Positions 43,922 to 52,513 of a stretch of DNA of 64,000 nucleotides are shown here, in pieces. This DNA is from Latilactobacillus sakei subsp. sakei DSM 20017 = JCM 1157 (GTDB taxonomy: Bacteria > Bacillota > Bacilli > Lactobacillales > Lactobacillaceae): the NCBI RefSeq assembly GCF_002370355.1, contig NZ_AP017929.1, forward strand, positions 744,001 through 808,000, read 5' to 3'. A program made the position numbers and the translations under genes. The notes beneath the pieces are model-generated. The model saw nothing but the letters and a program-made list of their open reading frames with translations. It was not told the origin of the DNA and did no database searches. The first letter of the stretch is position 1; each line of letters opens with the position of its first letter.

Positions 43922-45280
43922 TTATTTACCGGGTAATTCGTGCATTGTAAAGAGTAAGACTAAGAATAAGAGGGCAGCAACGTACATAATCGGATGCACT
44001 TTTTTACCCTTACCAGCCGCAATCATTGTGATGGGGTATGAGATTAAACCAAAAGCCAAGCCGTATGAGATATTGTAGGTTAATGGGACACAAAGGATGA
44101 TCATAAAAGCAGGGAATGCTGTTTCAAATTCAGACCAATCAATGTTGGCGATTGATTTAATCATGAAGGAGCCAACGATAATTAAAATGGGAGCAGTTAC
44201 TTCAGATGTTACAACTGCTAATAAAGGTGAAAAGAATAAACTAAGAGCGAACATGATGGCGACAACGACTGCGGTAAAACCGGTACGGCCACCAACGGCG
44301 ATCCCGGTTGAAGATTCAATATAACAAGCAGTTGGCGTTGAGCCAAAGACGGAACCGGCAATCATTGAGGTTGAATCTGCGAAGAGGGCTTTACCGACTT
44401 CTTTAGGCATTTTGTTATCTTTGATGAAGCCGGCTTGTTGGGCTAAACCGATCACGGTCCCAGTTGTGTCGAAGAACACGCTGAAGAAAAAGACGAGAAC
44501 AACGACCGCCATTTGAACTGAGAAAACATCCTTAAGATGAATGAGAGACACACCGAAAGTTGGTGCGAGGCTAGGAATTGAAGAAACAACACCGGTTGGC
44601 ATTGCGATTAAACCGGTAACGACACCCATGATGGCAGTAGCGGCTAACCCAATGAAGAGGGCGCCAGGAATTTTACGAGCGAGTAAAGCGACTGTTAAGA
44701 TCAGACCGAAGACGGTTAACCAAACATGCGGATTAGACCAGTTAGTGATGGTAACGAAAGATTTGGCGCTGGCAACCACTAGACCGCCTTGTTTTAAACC
44801 GGTAAAAGCGATGAATAACCCAATACCAACAGCCATCGCAGATTTGAGATTGGCGGGAATGGCATTAATCACCACTTCACGAACTTTTAAAACAGTGACA
44901 AGCATGAAGAGTAAGGAAGCAACAAAAACACCGGCTAAAGCTGTCTGCCAAGGAATGCCCATGCCTAAAACAACAGAGTAGGCGAAAAAGGCGTTACTAC
45001 CAAGTCCGGGGGCAACTGCGATTGGGTAGTTGGCAATGAGGGCCATTGCTAAACAACCGACGATACCGGTAAGTGCTGTGGCGACAAAGACGGCGCCTTT
45101 ATCTAAACCAGCATCTCCTAAAATTGTAGGGTTTACGAATAGGATGTATGACATCGCGATGAAAGTTGTAATCCCGGCGATGATTTCAGTCTTAAGGGTT
45201 GAACCACTTTCCTTAATTTTGAATTGACGTTCTACCCAATTCGTTCGTGTTTCTGATATAGAATCAACTCTCTTGTCCAT
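43922..45280 (-). CDS. Adenine/hypoxanthine permease, NCS2 AzgA-like family
   Basis: The 452-residue protein has 12-14 membrane segments and the AzgA/PbuG/PbuO signatures (TEIIAGITTFIAMSYILFVNP, GLGSNAFFAYSV, STGIAVGGRTG). It imports purine bases with protons. Its pairing with adeC indicates adenine. GAGGTG precedes ATG. Confidence 0.88.
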   Translation of the reverse strand: MDKRVDSISETRTNWVERQFKIKESGSTLKTEIIAGITTFIAMSYILFVNPTILGDAGLDKGAVFVATALTGIVGCLAMALIANYPIAVAPGLGSNAFFAYSVVLGMGIPWQTALAGVFVASLLFMLVTVLKVREVVINAIPANLKSAMAVGIGLFIAFTGLKQGGLVVASAKSFVTITNWSNPHVWLTVFGLILTVALLARKIPGALFIGLAATAIMGVVTGLIAMPTGVVSSIPSLAPTFGVSLIHLKDVFSVQMAVVVLVFFFSVFFDTTGTVIGLAQQAGFIKDNKMPKEVGKALFADSTSMIAGSVFGSTPTACYIESSTGIAVGGRTGFTAVVVAIMFALSLFFSPLLAVVTSEVTAPILIIVGSFMIKSIANIDWSEFETAFPAFMIILCVPLTYNISYGLAFGLISYPITMIAAGKGKKVHPIMYVAALLFLVLLFTMHELPGK

Positions 45281-45321
45281 AATGCACCTCTTAATTTATT
45301 TGAAATAAGAACTATTGCCTT

Positions 45322-45413
45322 ATTGTACACCAAAAGGTCTTATTTTTTAAGACTAAATACGAAAAATCATAAAAATAATACAATTAAAGTTCGTTTATTA
45401 ATACAAAAGCGAA
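45322..45413 (-). promoter_or_regulatory. Adenine operon promoter with PurBox-like sites
   Basis: On the minus strand a -10 TACAAT (45327-45322) has a weak TTAAAA -35. Upstream, TAAACGAACTTTA (minus strand of 45385-45397) resembles a PurBox, and an opposing AAAGCGAATTATT near 45406-45418 may be its weaker partner. purR is encoded at 60673-61509 in this window. Confidence 0.5.
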
Positions 45414-45427
45414 TTATTTAGGTACAA

Positions 45428-45465
45428 AAATAAGCATTTAAGGTGTAAAACCTTAAATGCTTATC
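45428..45465 (-). terminator. Terminator of ackA
   Basis: ATAAGCATTTAAGG pairs perfectly with CCTTAAATGCTTAT; T run on the minus strand. Confidence 0.85.
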
Positions 45466-45473
45466 GATTAAAT

Positions 45474-46658
45474 TTAAACGAGTGCTTGAACTTGTTTGGC
45501 AATCGCTAATTCTTCATTAGTAGGAATCATCAAGACCTTGATAGCTGAATCGTCGGTACTAATTTGACGCGCACCATGGCCTTGTTCATTCCGTTCTGGA
45601 TCAATCTTAACGCCTAAAACGGCTAAGCGGTCGCAGACATCAGCGCGCATTTTAGCATCATTTTCACCAATTCCGGCTGTGAAAGTAATGACATTGGCAC
45701 CGCCAAGTTCAACGTAGTAGCTACCGATAAATTTAGCAGCAGAAGTGATGAACATATCATAAGCTAATTCGGCACGAGGATTAGTCGCCAATGATGATTG
45801 GATATCACGCATATCAGCAGAAATACCTGAAACGCCGAGAATTCCTGATTCTGTATTTAAGAGCGTGATGATTTCGTCGGCACTCTTATTTAATTCATTC
45901 ATTAAGAAGGGAACAATAGCAGCATCTAACGAACCAGCACGAGTGCCCATTGGAAGACCTTCAAGTGGGGTGAAGCCCATTGATGTATCGACTGGTTTGC
46001 CATTTTGGCTAGCTGTGATTGAAGAACCACCACCAAGATGTAGGGTGATCAATTTTAAATCTGCGACTGGTTGGTTTAAAAAGTCAGCTGTTTCTTGTAA
46101 GATATAGCCGTGACTAATACCGTGTTCGCCGTATTTACGGATTTGGTATTTTTGGCTATCTTCATAAGGAAGTCCATAAAAACTGGTTGCATCTGGCATA
46201 TCTAGATAGAATTGACTATCGAAGACAGCGACTTCGGGCACTGAATTTGGTAAGATATGCGTTAAGGTTTCAATGCAATCCACTTGAACAGGATTGTGTA
46301 ATGGTGCGTATTTATCGAGTGCCTTGAGGGTTGCCAAATTATCAGCGGTGATTAACGTTGATTTTTCAAACGTTGTTGCGCCGGCAACCACTCGGTGACC
46401 AACTGCGACAATGTCGCTAGGCGAGTCGATAATGGCATTGTCTTGTAATTGTTTCAATAAACGAATAACGCCATCTTCATAGGTTAGATTAGCGATTGCG
46501 ACCTGTTCTTTTTGGCCGTTAAATTTAAAAGTAAAGCGCGCTTCGGGGGTATTCATCCGTTCCATCAAACCGCTAGCCACTAAGCTTAAATCGGTTTGTT
46601 GAAATAGTTGCCACTTTAGGGATGAACTACCAGCATTGATAACTAAAATATTGTTCAA
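45474..46658 (-). CDS. ackA: Acetate kinase
   Basis: The 394-residue enzyme shows the ASKHA-fold motifs VINAGSSSLKWQLF, HLGGGSS, GTRAGSLD and FTAGIGEN. It makes ATP and acetate from acetyl phosphate, the energy-yielding step after phosphoketolase. The start is TTG 46658, eight bases after GAGGTG. It is transcribed alone and has its own terminator. Confidence 0.95.
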   Translation of the reverse strand: MNNILVINAGSSSLKWQLFQQTDLSLVASGLMERMNTPEARFTFKFNGQKEQVAIANLTYEDGVIRLLKQLQDNAIIDSPSDIVAVGHRVVAGATTFEKSTLITADNLATLKALDKYAPLHNPVQVDCIETLTHILPNSVPEVAVFDSQFYLDMPDATSFYGLPYEDSQKYQIRKYGEHGISHGYILQETADFLNQPVADLKLITLHLGGGSSITASQNGKPVDTSMGFTPLEGLPMGTRAGSLDAAIVPFLMNELNKSADEIITLLNTESGILGVSGISADMRDIQSSLATNPRAELAYDMFITSAAKFIGSYYVELGGANVITFTAGIGENDAKMRADVCDRLAVLGVKIDPERNEQGHGARQISTDDSAIKVLMIPTNEELAIAKQVQALV

Positions 46659-46778
46659 AAAGAAACACCTCTACTATCTTAATTTTCTTGAATAACTATA
46701 TTTTATACGCTATTTTCAGAAAAATAAAATAAGCATAAGGTAATGCTGCTATAATAAATATTTATAGTTAAATTAGCA

Positions 46779-46807
46779 TTGACGGCATGCTTTTTACATG
46801 CTATATT
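46779..46807 (+). promoter_or_regulatory. rplJL promoter
   Basis: TTGACG (46779-46784), 17 bases, TATATT (46802-46807). Confidence 0.75.
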
Positions 46808-46823
46808 TGTAGTTGGTTATTTA

Positions 46824-46918
46824 TGCTACCGAAGACTCAGGTGCCAATAGGCTTAATATCCTGCCGAGGAAGATACGTTGAAATCCCTCTCTATGTCTTG
46901 GTGGACATGGAGTTTTTT
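46824..46918 (+). promoter_or_regulatory. Ribosomal L10 leader with terminator-like hairpin
   Basis: The conserved L10-leader sequence is recognisable (CCGAAGACTCAGG, GTGCCAATAGGC, CTTAATATCCTGCCGAGGA). L10(L12)4 binds this RNA to repress its operon. It is followed by a hairpin CTCTATGTC / GACATGGAG and six T at 46887-46917, so control may be by attenuation. Confidence 0.85.
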
Positions 46919-46973
46919 ATTTTATAAGAGACTCTTGACCACAAGTTTTACAAATCTAATGGAGGTGAATCAA

Positions 46974-47477
46974 TTGAGCGAAACAATCATTGCAAAAAAA
47001 GCACAAATTGTTGACACAGTTGTTGAAAAATTTAATAACGCTGTTTCTATCGTAGTTATGGATTACCGTGGCTTAACAGTAGAACAAGTTACTGAATTAC
47101 GTAAACAATTACGTGAAGCTGGCGTACAAATGGAAGTTGTTAAAAACACTTACTTGCGTCGTGCAGCAGACAAAGCTGGTTACGAAGGTTTAGATGAAAC
47201 ATTCTCTGGCCCTACTGCAGTTGCATTTTCTAACGAAGATGTTGTTGCACCAGCTAAGATCATCGCTAACTTTGCTAAGAGTGCTGATGCACTTGAAATC
47301 AAAGGTGGTATGATCGAAGGTAAAGTGGCAACACTTGATGAAATCAACGCCTTGGCTACATTACCAAGTCGCGACGGTTTATTATCAATGTTACTTTCTG
47401 TATTACAAGCACCAGTCCGCAATGTCGCATATGCTGTTAAAGCAGTTGCCGACAGTAAAGACGAACCAGCTGCATAA
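46974..47477 (+). CDS. rplJ: 50S ribosomal protein L10
   Basis: The 167-residue protein has the L10 N-terminal domain ([21 protein letters not shown]) and a C-terminal helix that carries L12 dimers. The start is TTG 46974 (SETIIAKK follows), six bases after GGAGGTG; earlier in-frame codons lie in the leader hairpin. It is followed by rplL. Confidence 0.95.
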   Translation: MSETIIAKKAQIVDTVVEKFNNAVSIVVMDYRGLTVEQVTELRKQLREAGVQMEVVKNTYLRRAADKAGYEGLDETFSGPTAVAFSNEDVVAPAKIIANFAKSADALEIKGGMIEGKVATLDEINALATLPSRDGLLSMLLSVLQAPVRNVAYAVKAVADSKDEPAA

Positions 47478-47541
47478 TTTAAAATTGTGTAGTTAAAAGT
47501 GTTATCAAAAAAATATTACCCATAAAATGGAGGAAACAAAA

Positions 47542-47910
47542 ATGGCATTAGACGTAAATGCAATTGTTGATCAATTAAAAGAATCATCAATCTTAGAATT
47601 AAACGACTTAGTTAAAGCAATCGAAGAAGAATTCGGTGTTTCTGCAGCAGCTCCAGTAGCAGCAGCAGGTGCAGCTGGCGCAGACGCAGCAGCTGAAAAA
47701 GACAGCTTTACTGTTGAATTATCAGAAATCGGCCAAGAAAAGGTTAAAGTTATCAAAGCCGTTCGTGAAATCACAGGCTTAGGCTTGAAAGATGCTAAGG
47801 GCTTAGTTGATAACGCTCCTTCAGCTCTTAAAGAAGACGTTTCTAAAGACGAAGCAGAAGAAATGAAAGCTAAATTAGAAGAAGTTGGCGCTGTCGTTAA
47901 CTTGAAATAA
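47542..47910 (+). CDS. rplL: 50S ribosomal protein L7/L12
   Basis: The 122-residue protein has an N-terminal dimerisation helix, an Ala-rich hinge (about 38-55) and the C-terminal factor-binding domain ([23 protein letters not shown]). ATG 47542 is the usual start, after GGAGGA. Confidence 0.96.
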   Translation: MALDVNAIVDQLKESSILELNDLVKAIEEEFGVSAAAPVAAAGAAGADAAAEKDSFTVELSEIGQEKVKVIKAVREITGLGLKDAKGLVDNAPSALKEDVSKDEAEEMKAKLEEVGAVVNLK

Positions 47911-47924
47911 TTTCCTTTATTTCT

Positions 47925-47957
47925 AAAAGAACTCCACATTTGTGGGGTTCTTTTTTT
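47925..47957 (+). terminator. Terminator of rplJL
   Basis: AAAGAACTCCACA and TGTGGGGTTCTTT pair, followed by T run. The broken phnW remnant ends at this point. Confidence 0.85.
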
Positions 47958-48238
47958 ATAGCTTATTTCATCGGCCATTCGTTTACCATAAGCCCCGTTG
48001 ATGGCAATCACACCGTGTTAAGCACCGCTTCGACGCCGTAGCTGCCACTGCCTTGTAATAAGACGGCGGTGTAGGTGTCTAACTTGGCTTGGGCGAGTGC
48101 AACCAATTGTTGACGGATATCTTCGGTGATGGCGAGGTAGTCTTGATCCCAGGTGCTAAGGTCGACTTGCATAGCTTCTTTGACAGCGGCTGATGTGCTG
48201 AGGGGGCCAGGGGTTAAAAGTAAATACGGTTGGTTCAT
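47958..48238 (-). pseudogene. phnW: phnW remnant (2-aminoethylphosphonate-pyruvate transaminase)
   Basis: The first 76 codons ([19 protein letters not shown] ... [18 protein letters not shown]) match the N-terminus of PhnW, normally about 360 residues. The frame stops at 48008. In the next frame a further match, AINGAYGKRMADEIS, continues to about 47958, where homology ends at the rplL terminator. So a small internal deletion with frameshift and loss of roughly the last 250 residues have destroyed the gene, including the PLP lysine region. It begins two bases after phnX. Confidence 0.85.
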
Positions 48239-48240
48239 GA

Positions 48241-49038
48241 TTAGGCGTGCTCCTTTTGTGGTGTTTGGTATTTTGCAAGAATGGCCGGTAGTTCGCTGAG
48301 ATTATGAATGACATAGTCAGCGCCAGCTTCCTTAAGGGTTTTAGTAATTTCTGCAAATTTAGCAAGCCGTATTTTTTGAGGGAGATCAATGAGTTCCGCT
48401 TTGTTTAATCCGAGGAGGCTACTACTTTCGATAAGGCCAACGGTTAAGACGCCGGCATTTTTGCCTTCTTGCATATCAATAACGGTGTCACCGACTTTAA
48501 CGACTGTTTGCGGGTCGGTGATATTGAACGCAGTCATGATGTGGTTAATCATATCGGGTGCTGGCCGACCAGCAGCGACGTCTTCTTTTGAAACCATCAG
48601 TTCGGGATGATAACCAAGTAGTCCTGCTTGCTTAGCGGCGATTGCGAGCATTGCTTTGGTGTAGCCGGTCGTTGTCGCGATGTGGATATGATGTGCTTTT
48701 AAATAAGTTTGGACTTGAAGAACTGCAGGGGTCAGTGTTGTTTCTGTACTCAAGCGATTGAGCAAGAATTGTTCAAAATAGTTAAAGAGTTGCAATTGAT
48801 CGGCATCGGTTATCCCGCGTTTGTATTTTGCAAACCAAGCACGTTGTACCTCTGGCATTTTAGCGAGTTTGGCAATGTGTTCATGTTTTTCGATGCCCAT
48901 ATCCTGTCTAATTCTGTCGGTATCGATTTGGATGCCGGCAGCGTTAAACGCACTTTGAAATGCTAATACTGGATCTAAACTGCCAAAATCGATTATAGTC
49001 CCTGCCCAATCAAAAATGACGCATTGAATATCCGTCAT
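48241..49038 (-). CDS. phnX: Phosphonoacetaldehyde hydrolase
   Basis: The 265-residue HAD enzyme has nucleophile Asp10 in FDWAGT, the Schiff-base Lys51 in MGIEKHEHI and the GRPAPDM and VGDTVIDM motifs. It splits phosphonoacetaldehyde into acetaldehyde and phosphate, after PhnW. AGGAGG lies ten bases before ATG 49038. With phnW destroyed next door the pathway is cut unless another source of phosphonoacetaldehyde exists, so phnX may be decaying or used differently. Confidence 0.88.
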   Translation of the reverse strand: MTDIQCVIFDWAGTIIDFGSLDPVLAFQSAFNAAGIQIDTDRIRQDMGIEKHEHIAKLAKMPEVQRAWFAKYKRGITDADQLQLFNYFEQFLLNRLSTETTLTPAVLQVQTYLKAHHIHIATTTGYTKAMLAIAAKQAGLLGYHPELMVSKEDVAAGRPAPDMINHIMTAFNITDPQTVVKVGDTVIDMQEGKNAGVLTVGLIESSSLLGLNKAELIDLPQKIRLAKFAEITKTLKEAGADYVIHNLSELPAILAKYQTPQKEHA

Positions 49039-49212
49039 GTGAAAAAGCCTCCTTATGTCGTTGCAATATTGAAGTACAAATTCAGTATAGGGAAACTTTG
49101 TAAATCTCCAGCTCGTTTTCAGTAAACGTTCTGTAATGGAATTGAAAACATTGGGTTCTCTCAATTTGGTAATTGTCAATGACACTGATTAACATGAGGA
49201 GAGTGGCCAAAT

Positions 49213-49243
49213 AAAAAACGCCCAAGACAAATTGTCTTGGACG
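49213..49243 (-). terminator. Terminator after the RibD-like gene and repeats E
   Basis: CGTCCAAGACAA pairs with TTGTCTTGGGCG on the minus strand, followed by T run. Repeats E3-E1 lie between the gene and this terminator. The remainder of 49039-49212 holds the phnX promoter region; nothing else is evident. Confidence 0.8.
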
Positions 49244-49258
49244 TATGGCGGTTAAGTT

Positions 49259-49275
49259 AGTACTTGAACGCACTC
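49259..49275 (-). repeat. End remnant E0
   Basis: ACTTGAACGCACTCAG is the terminal end of a unit without the rest, followed by the same linker (ATTGTAACGTGC) as between E2 and E3. Confidence 0.6.
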
Positions 49276-49282
49276 AGATTGT

Positions 49283-49400
49283 AACGTGCTTTTCAAAGGT
49301 AACCTTCTGTGCCTAGCAACCACAAGCCAAATAATTACTTTCAGCAATTATCCGTCTTGTTAAGCTAGTGCTCGAAGGTTGACCACCTTTGAACGCACTT
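49283..49400 (-). repeat. Structured long-hairpin repeat E1
   Basis: Arms TTCAAAGGT/ACCTTTGAA and AACCTTC/GAAGGTT; CTAGC/GCTAG; apical AATTACT/AGCAATT. Confidence 0.87.
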
Positions 49401-49408
49401 AGATTTAT

Positions 49409-49522
49409 AACGTGCTTTTCAATGCATGTTCCTGTGCTTAGCACCGCTAGTCAAACAACCGATTGCATCGGTCATTCGCCTATCTATGCTAATGCTCAGA
49501 ACATAACCGCATTGAACGCACT
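49409..49522 (-). repeat. Structured long-hairpin repeat E2
   Basis: Arms TTCAATGC/GCATTGAA and ATGTTC/GAACAT; apical ACCGAT/ATCGGT. Confidence 0.87.
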
Positions 49523-49530
49523 CAGATTGT

Positions 49531-49645
49531 AACGTGCTTTTCAATGTACATGCTTGCGTTTAGCACCGTCTATCAAATAAGTGACAGGGTCACTTATTTG
49601 ATAGACTAAGCTAATCCTCAGCATGTGTCTACTTTGAACGCACTT
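49531..49645 (-). repeat. Structured long-hairpin repeat E3
   Basis: Arms CATGCTTG/CAGCATG-type and an unusually long perfect apical arm ATCAAATAAGTGAC/GTCACTTATTTGAT. Ends four bases from the stop of the RibD-like gene. Confidence 0.83.
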
Positions 49646-49649
49646 CGTT

Positions 49650-50189
49650 TTAATAATTAATTTTATAGGTTAGTTCTACGAATTGGCCTAGTTGGCGGGT
49701 TTTACTTAATTCTAATGGCATGTCCGTTAAGTGGGTGCTGATGAGGGAAATACCGTCGCCTAGTAAAACGGGAGCGATAGTGATGATTAGTTCATCCACT
49801 AGTTGTGCTTTTAAGAGCATTGTGAACGTTTCAGCGCCACCAACTAACCAAATATTGCCACCATCTTGTGCTTTTAATTGGCGGACGAATTCTGGCACAT
49901 TACCGGTGACCACATTGGTGCGGTCGGCGGTATCGTGGAGTGTTTTAGAAAAAACATAACTTTGTTTTTCCTGATAAGGATAGGTCCCAGCCAGTTTGAT
50001 ACATTGTTCATAAGTTTTACGGCCCATAATAATGGTATCGACACCTTGGTAAAAGCTTTGAATAGCGGCATCGGATTCTGATGAATTAAGTGCGGATAGC
50101 CAAGCGGTACTGCCATCTTTTTCAGCAATAAAGCCGTCTAAACTTTGCGCGAGATATAAAATCACTTTGCGGTGTTCTGGTTCTGTCAT
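49650..50189 (-). CDS. Dihydrofolate reductase-family protein (RibD C-terminal domain)
   Basis: The 179-residue protein matches the RibD-C/YwjB group: YLAQSLDGFIAEKDGSTAWL, IIMGRKTYEQ, IWLVGGAETF and LLGDGISL. These are NADPH-binding reductases of unknown substrate, not housekeeping DHFR. ATG 50189 follows AAAAGGA at ten bases; an in-frame GTG at 50198 is too close to the SD. Repeat E3 starts directly after its stop. Confidence 0.8.
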   Translation of the reverse strand: MTEPEHRKVILYLAQSLDGFIAEKDGSTAWLSALNSSESDAAIQSFYQGVDTIIMGRKTYEQCIKLAGTYPYQEKQSYVFSKTLHDTADRTNVVTGNVPEFVRQLKAQDGGNIWLVGGAETFTMLLKAQLVDELIITIAPVLLGDGISLISTHLTDMPLELSKTRQLGQFVELTYKINY

Positions 50190-50323
50190 GGTCAACACAT
50201 CCTTTTAGTTTGGTTACCTACAGTATACCAAATTAAAGCGCTTTAATCTGGTTTGAACCGTTGGTAATTTAGCGTGATTTAGCTTATTATGATAAGAATA
50301 GATGTTGTTAAGGGAGCGTAATC

Positions 50324-51286
50324 ATGACAGAAAATGACTTTTCACCAGAGATTCAAAGTTTAGTTGCACAAGTACAGGCTAATTATCCACAACCGATTAA
50401 GATTCGGGTTGCACAAGAAGCTTCTGGGATGTTAAAACACGACCAGGCACAACGCGTGATGAATGACGATGGCAGTTTGGCAATCTTATTAACAGATGCG
50501 ACAGCTGTGGATTATTCACTATCACACGAATTGCTCCATTTATTATTGTTATCGACCGGTTTTCCACAAGTGTTGGAAGATGTGACGACTGAAAATGCCC
50601 AGTTAGATGAACAATTAATGGCCACTGGGATGACATTGTACAACGCGGCAGTGCATACGATTATTCAACAAGAACAAGTGGCCCATGGTTTTGTCGATAC
50701 CGAAACCAAACAAGCCTATCTAGAAGGTTTCCGCGATAATATGACACCTGAAAAAGATGATCCAGAAAATCAATGGGTGATTTACCGCGTCTTAACGCTA
50801 TTGGATGCACTTGTCTTTTTCGATGGCGGTAATCAACAGTTGGATAACCAGTGGACAACTGATTATCCAGTGGCTTATCCACAAGCCCAAATTTTATACC
50901 AAGTTTTACAACGGAAAACAATCGATTCACCGTTCACATTACGCCGAGCTGTGATTAACTTGTGGGTTGCATTTGACCGCGTGTTAGAGACGCTTGGTTT
51001 TGCGGCCACTAACTTACAACAATTATTGACGCTAACACCGGTTTTGAGCGAACGCCAATTGCGTTTAGATGTGCGCCAAGTTTATGATATTCTTCATTCA
51101 GACCACTTGTTAGCTAATAAAACGCAACAAATGGCCTATGTTGGCATTGGTAAGAGTGATCAACAAAATGCGTTTGTCTTGAGTGTTTCTGATAAAGAAG
51201 CAACACCCGAATATTTCCAACGCTTATATGATTTATCAGTCCGTGATTTCTTAAATGAAATTGAAATGCCTTATTCACTACGTTAA
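50324..51286 (+). CDS. HExxH-containing protein, possible metallopeptidase
   Basis: The 320-residue protein contains SHELLH (His68, Glu69, His72), a zinc-peptidase signature, within a hydrophobic helix. No signal peptide is seen. Similar lactobacillus proteins are often labelled IpaB/EvcA family, a name without demonstrated function. A third ligand is not obvious. The gene is followed after 15 bases by a chorismate-mutase-like gene. RBS GGGAG. Confidence 0.6.
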   Translation: MTENDFSPEIQSLVAQVQANYPQPIKIRVAQEASGMLKHDQAQRVMNDDGSLAILLTDATAVDYSLSHELLHLLLLSTGFPQVLEDVTTENAQLDEQLMATGMTLYNAAVHTIIQQEQVAHGFVDTETKQAYLEGFRDNMTPEKDDPENQWVIYRVLTLLDALVFFDGGNQQLDNQWTTDYPVAYPQAQILYQVLQRKTIDSPFTLRRAVINLWVAFDRVLETLGFAATNLQQLLTLTPVLSERQLRLDVRQVYDILHSDHLLANKTQQMAYVGIGKSDQQNAFVLSVSDKEATPEYFQRLYDLSVRDFLNEIEMPYSLR

Positions 51287-51301
51287 TTGAGGAGAATGAA
51301 G

Positions 51302-51589
51302 ATGTTAGAAGAACAATATCAAAAAATTGATGCGCTTGATCAACAACTTGCTGCCCTATTTGAACAACGGATGGCAGTGGTTGATGAAATTGCCCAAATC
51401 AAATTTGACAATCAAATCGGTTTGACCAACATTCAACGCGAAAAAGCGGTAATGGACCAACGATTGGCTGCGGTTGAAGAACCGAAGTTTGAACCGTACA
51501 TTGTTGATTTATATCAAACGATGATTTTAATCGCTAAGCAGTATCAAGTTAAAAAAATGAAGGCTCTTAAAGAACAAGCAGAAGCCTAA
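51302..51589 (+). CDS. Chorismate mutase type II domain protein
   Basis: The 95-residue all-helical protein starts LEEQYQKIDALDQQLAALFEQRMAVVDEIAQIK, the AroQ helix-1 pattern with the catalytic-type Arg and Lys. AroQ converts chorismate to prephenate, but many lactobacilli keep such a gene without a full pathway. ATG 51302 follows GAGGAGA. It is coupled to the gene upstream. Confidence 0.75.
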   Translation: MLEEQYQKIDALDQQLAALFEQRMAVVDEIAQIKFDNQIGLTNIQREKAVMDQRLAAVEEPKFEPYIVDLYQTMILIAKQYQVKKMKALKEQAEA

Positions 51590-51683
51590 TGCCAAAATGA
51601 CGTTTAGGGGAACCTGACGTCATTTTTTAGTGGGTAAGTATGCTAGAATATAGGTAATTATAAAAAGACGAGGATGTTAACCA

Positions 51684-52178
51684 GTGACTAAACGACGCTA
51701 TAATTTAGCCGTGATTCGTTACCGCGGTACATTACTATTATTAAACCGACTTAAAAAGCCCTATGCTGGCCTTTGGAATGGGATTGGCGGCAAGAACGAG
51801 GGTGACGAAACTGCCGAAATGGGTATGCGACGCGAGATTTTTGAAGAGACGGGTCTCAATCAGAATCAATATACCTTGTATAATACGGGGTGGTTGGACT
51901 GGCATATTGACGGTGAGTTTATCGCCGGGATTGATGTCTTTTTGGCGGAGATTAAGGAATCGGTGCAGTTACCGCTCTATCCGGTTGGCACGCGCGAAGG
52001 CATCTTACAACTATTCGATGAGCAATGGGTTTTATCTGAAGAGAACTACGGTATTGTTGCCGATTTGAAAGTGATTTTACCAGAAGTGCTCGCCAAAAAT
52101 GTTAAACGTTACTACACCGATTTTCACGGGGAACAATTAATTGCCTATGAAGCATTTCCGATTGAGGAGGGGAATTAA
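51684..52178 (+). CDS. NUDIX hydrolase (8-oxo-dGTP diphosphatase-like)
   Basis: The 164-residue protein has a full Nudix box, GGKNEGDETAEMGMRREIFE followed by ETG, preceded by the MutT-like LLLLNRLKKPYAGLWNGIG. It likely hydrolyses oxidised or surplus nucleotides. The start is GTG 51684 with AGACGAGG upstream. The next gene begins directly after the stop. Confidence 0.85.
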   Translation: MTKRRYNLAVIRYRGTLLLLNRLKKPYAGLWNGIGGKNEGDETAEMGMRREIFEETGLNQNQYTLYNTGWLDWHIDGEFIAGIDVFLAEIKESVQLPLYPVGTREGILQLFDEQWVLSEENYGIVADLKVILPEVLAKNVKRYYTDFHGEQLIAYEAFPIEEGN

Positions 52179-52502
52179 ATGATGACGAAAGAACAAACTT
52201 TGATGGTGCTCCAAGTATTGAAACGTAAATTACAAGGCCTCAGAATCTTTAGGGTCATTGAAGAGTTATTTTCACTCTATATTATTATTAAAGTCTTTAC
52301 GGCCGACAGCCAAGTGAACTTATTGGGCGTTAACTTTACAGAAGGCCGAGCGATTGAATTGATGGTCCTTTTATTAGTGATTGAATTTTGCTTAACGCGA
52401 ATTCAAACTAACTATAAGCAGGTCGGTCAACAGTTAATCGAGACTTTAAAAGATTTGACGGAACAAGAAAAACAACTTGTACAACAATTTAAACGCTATT
52501 AG
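52179..52502 (+). CDS. Hypothetical small membrane-associated protein
   Basis: The 107-residue protein has two hydrophobic stretches (about 28-40 and 57-72) and a C-terminal polar helix that could form a coiled coil. I do not recognise a family. It starts immediately after the Nudix gene with GAGGAGGGG upstream and is followed by the DUF72 gene, so all three are one transcript. Confidence 0.65.
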   Translation: MMTKEQTLMVLQVLKRKLQGLRIFRVIEELFSLYIIIKVFTADSQVNLLGVNFTEGRAIELMVLLLVIEFCLTRIQTNYKQVGQQLIETLKDLTEQEKQLVQQFKRY

Positions 52503-52513
52503 GTGGTGGTTAA

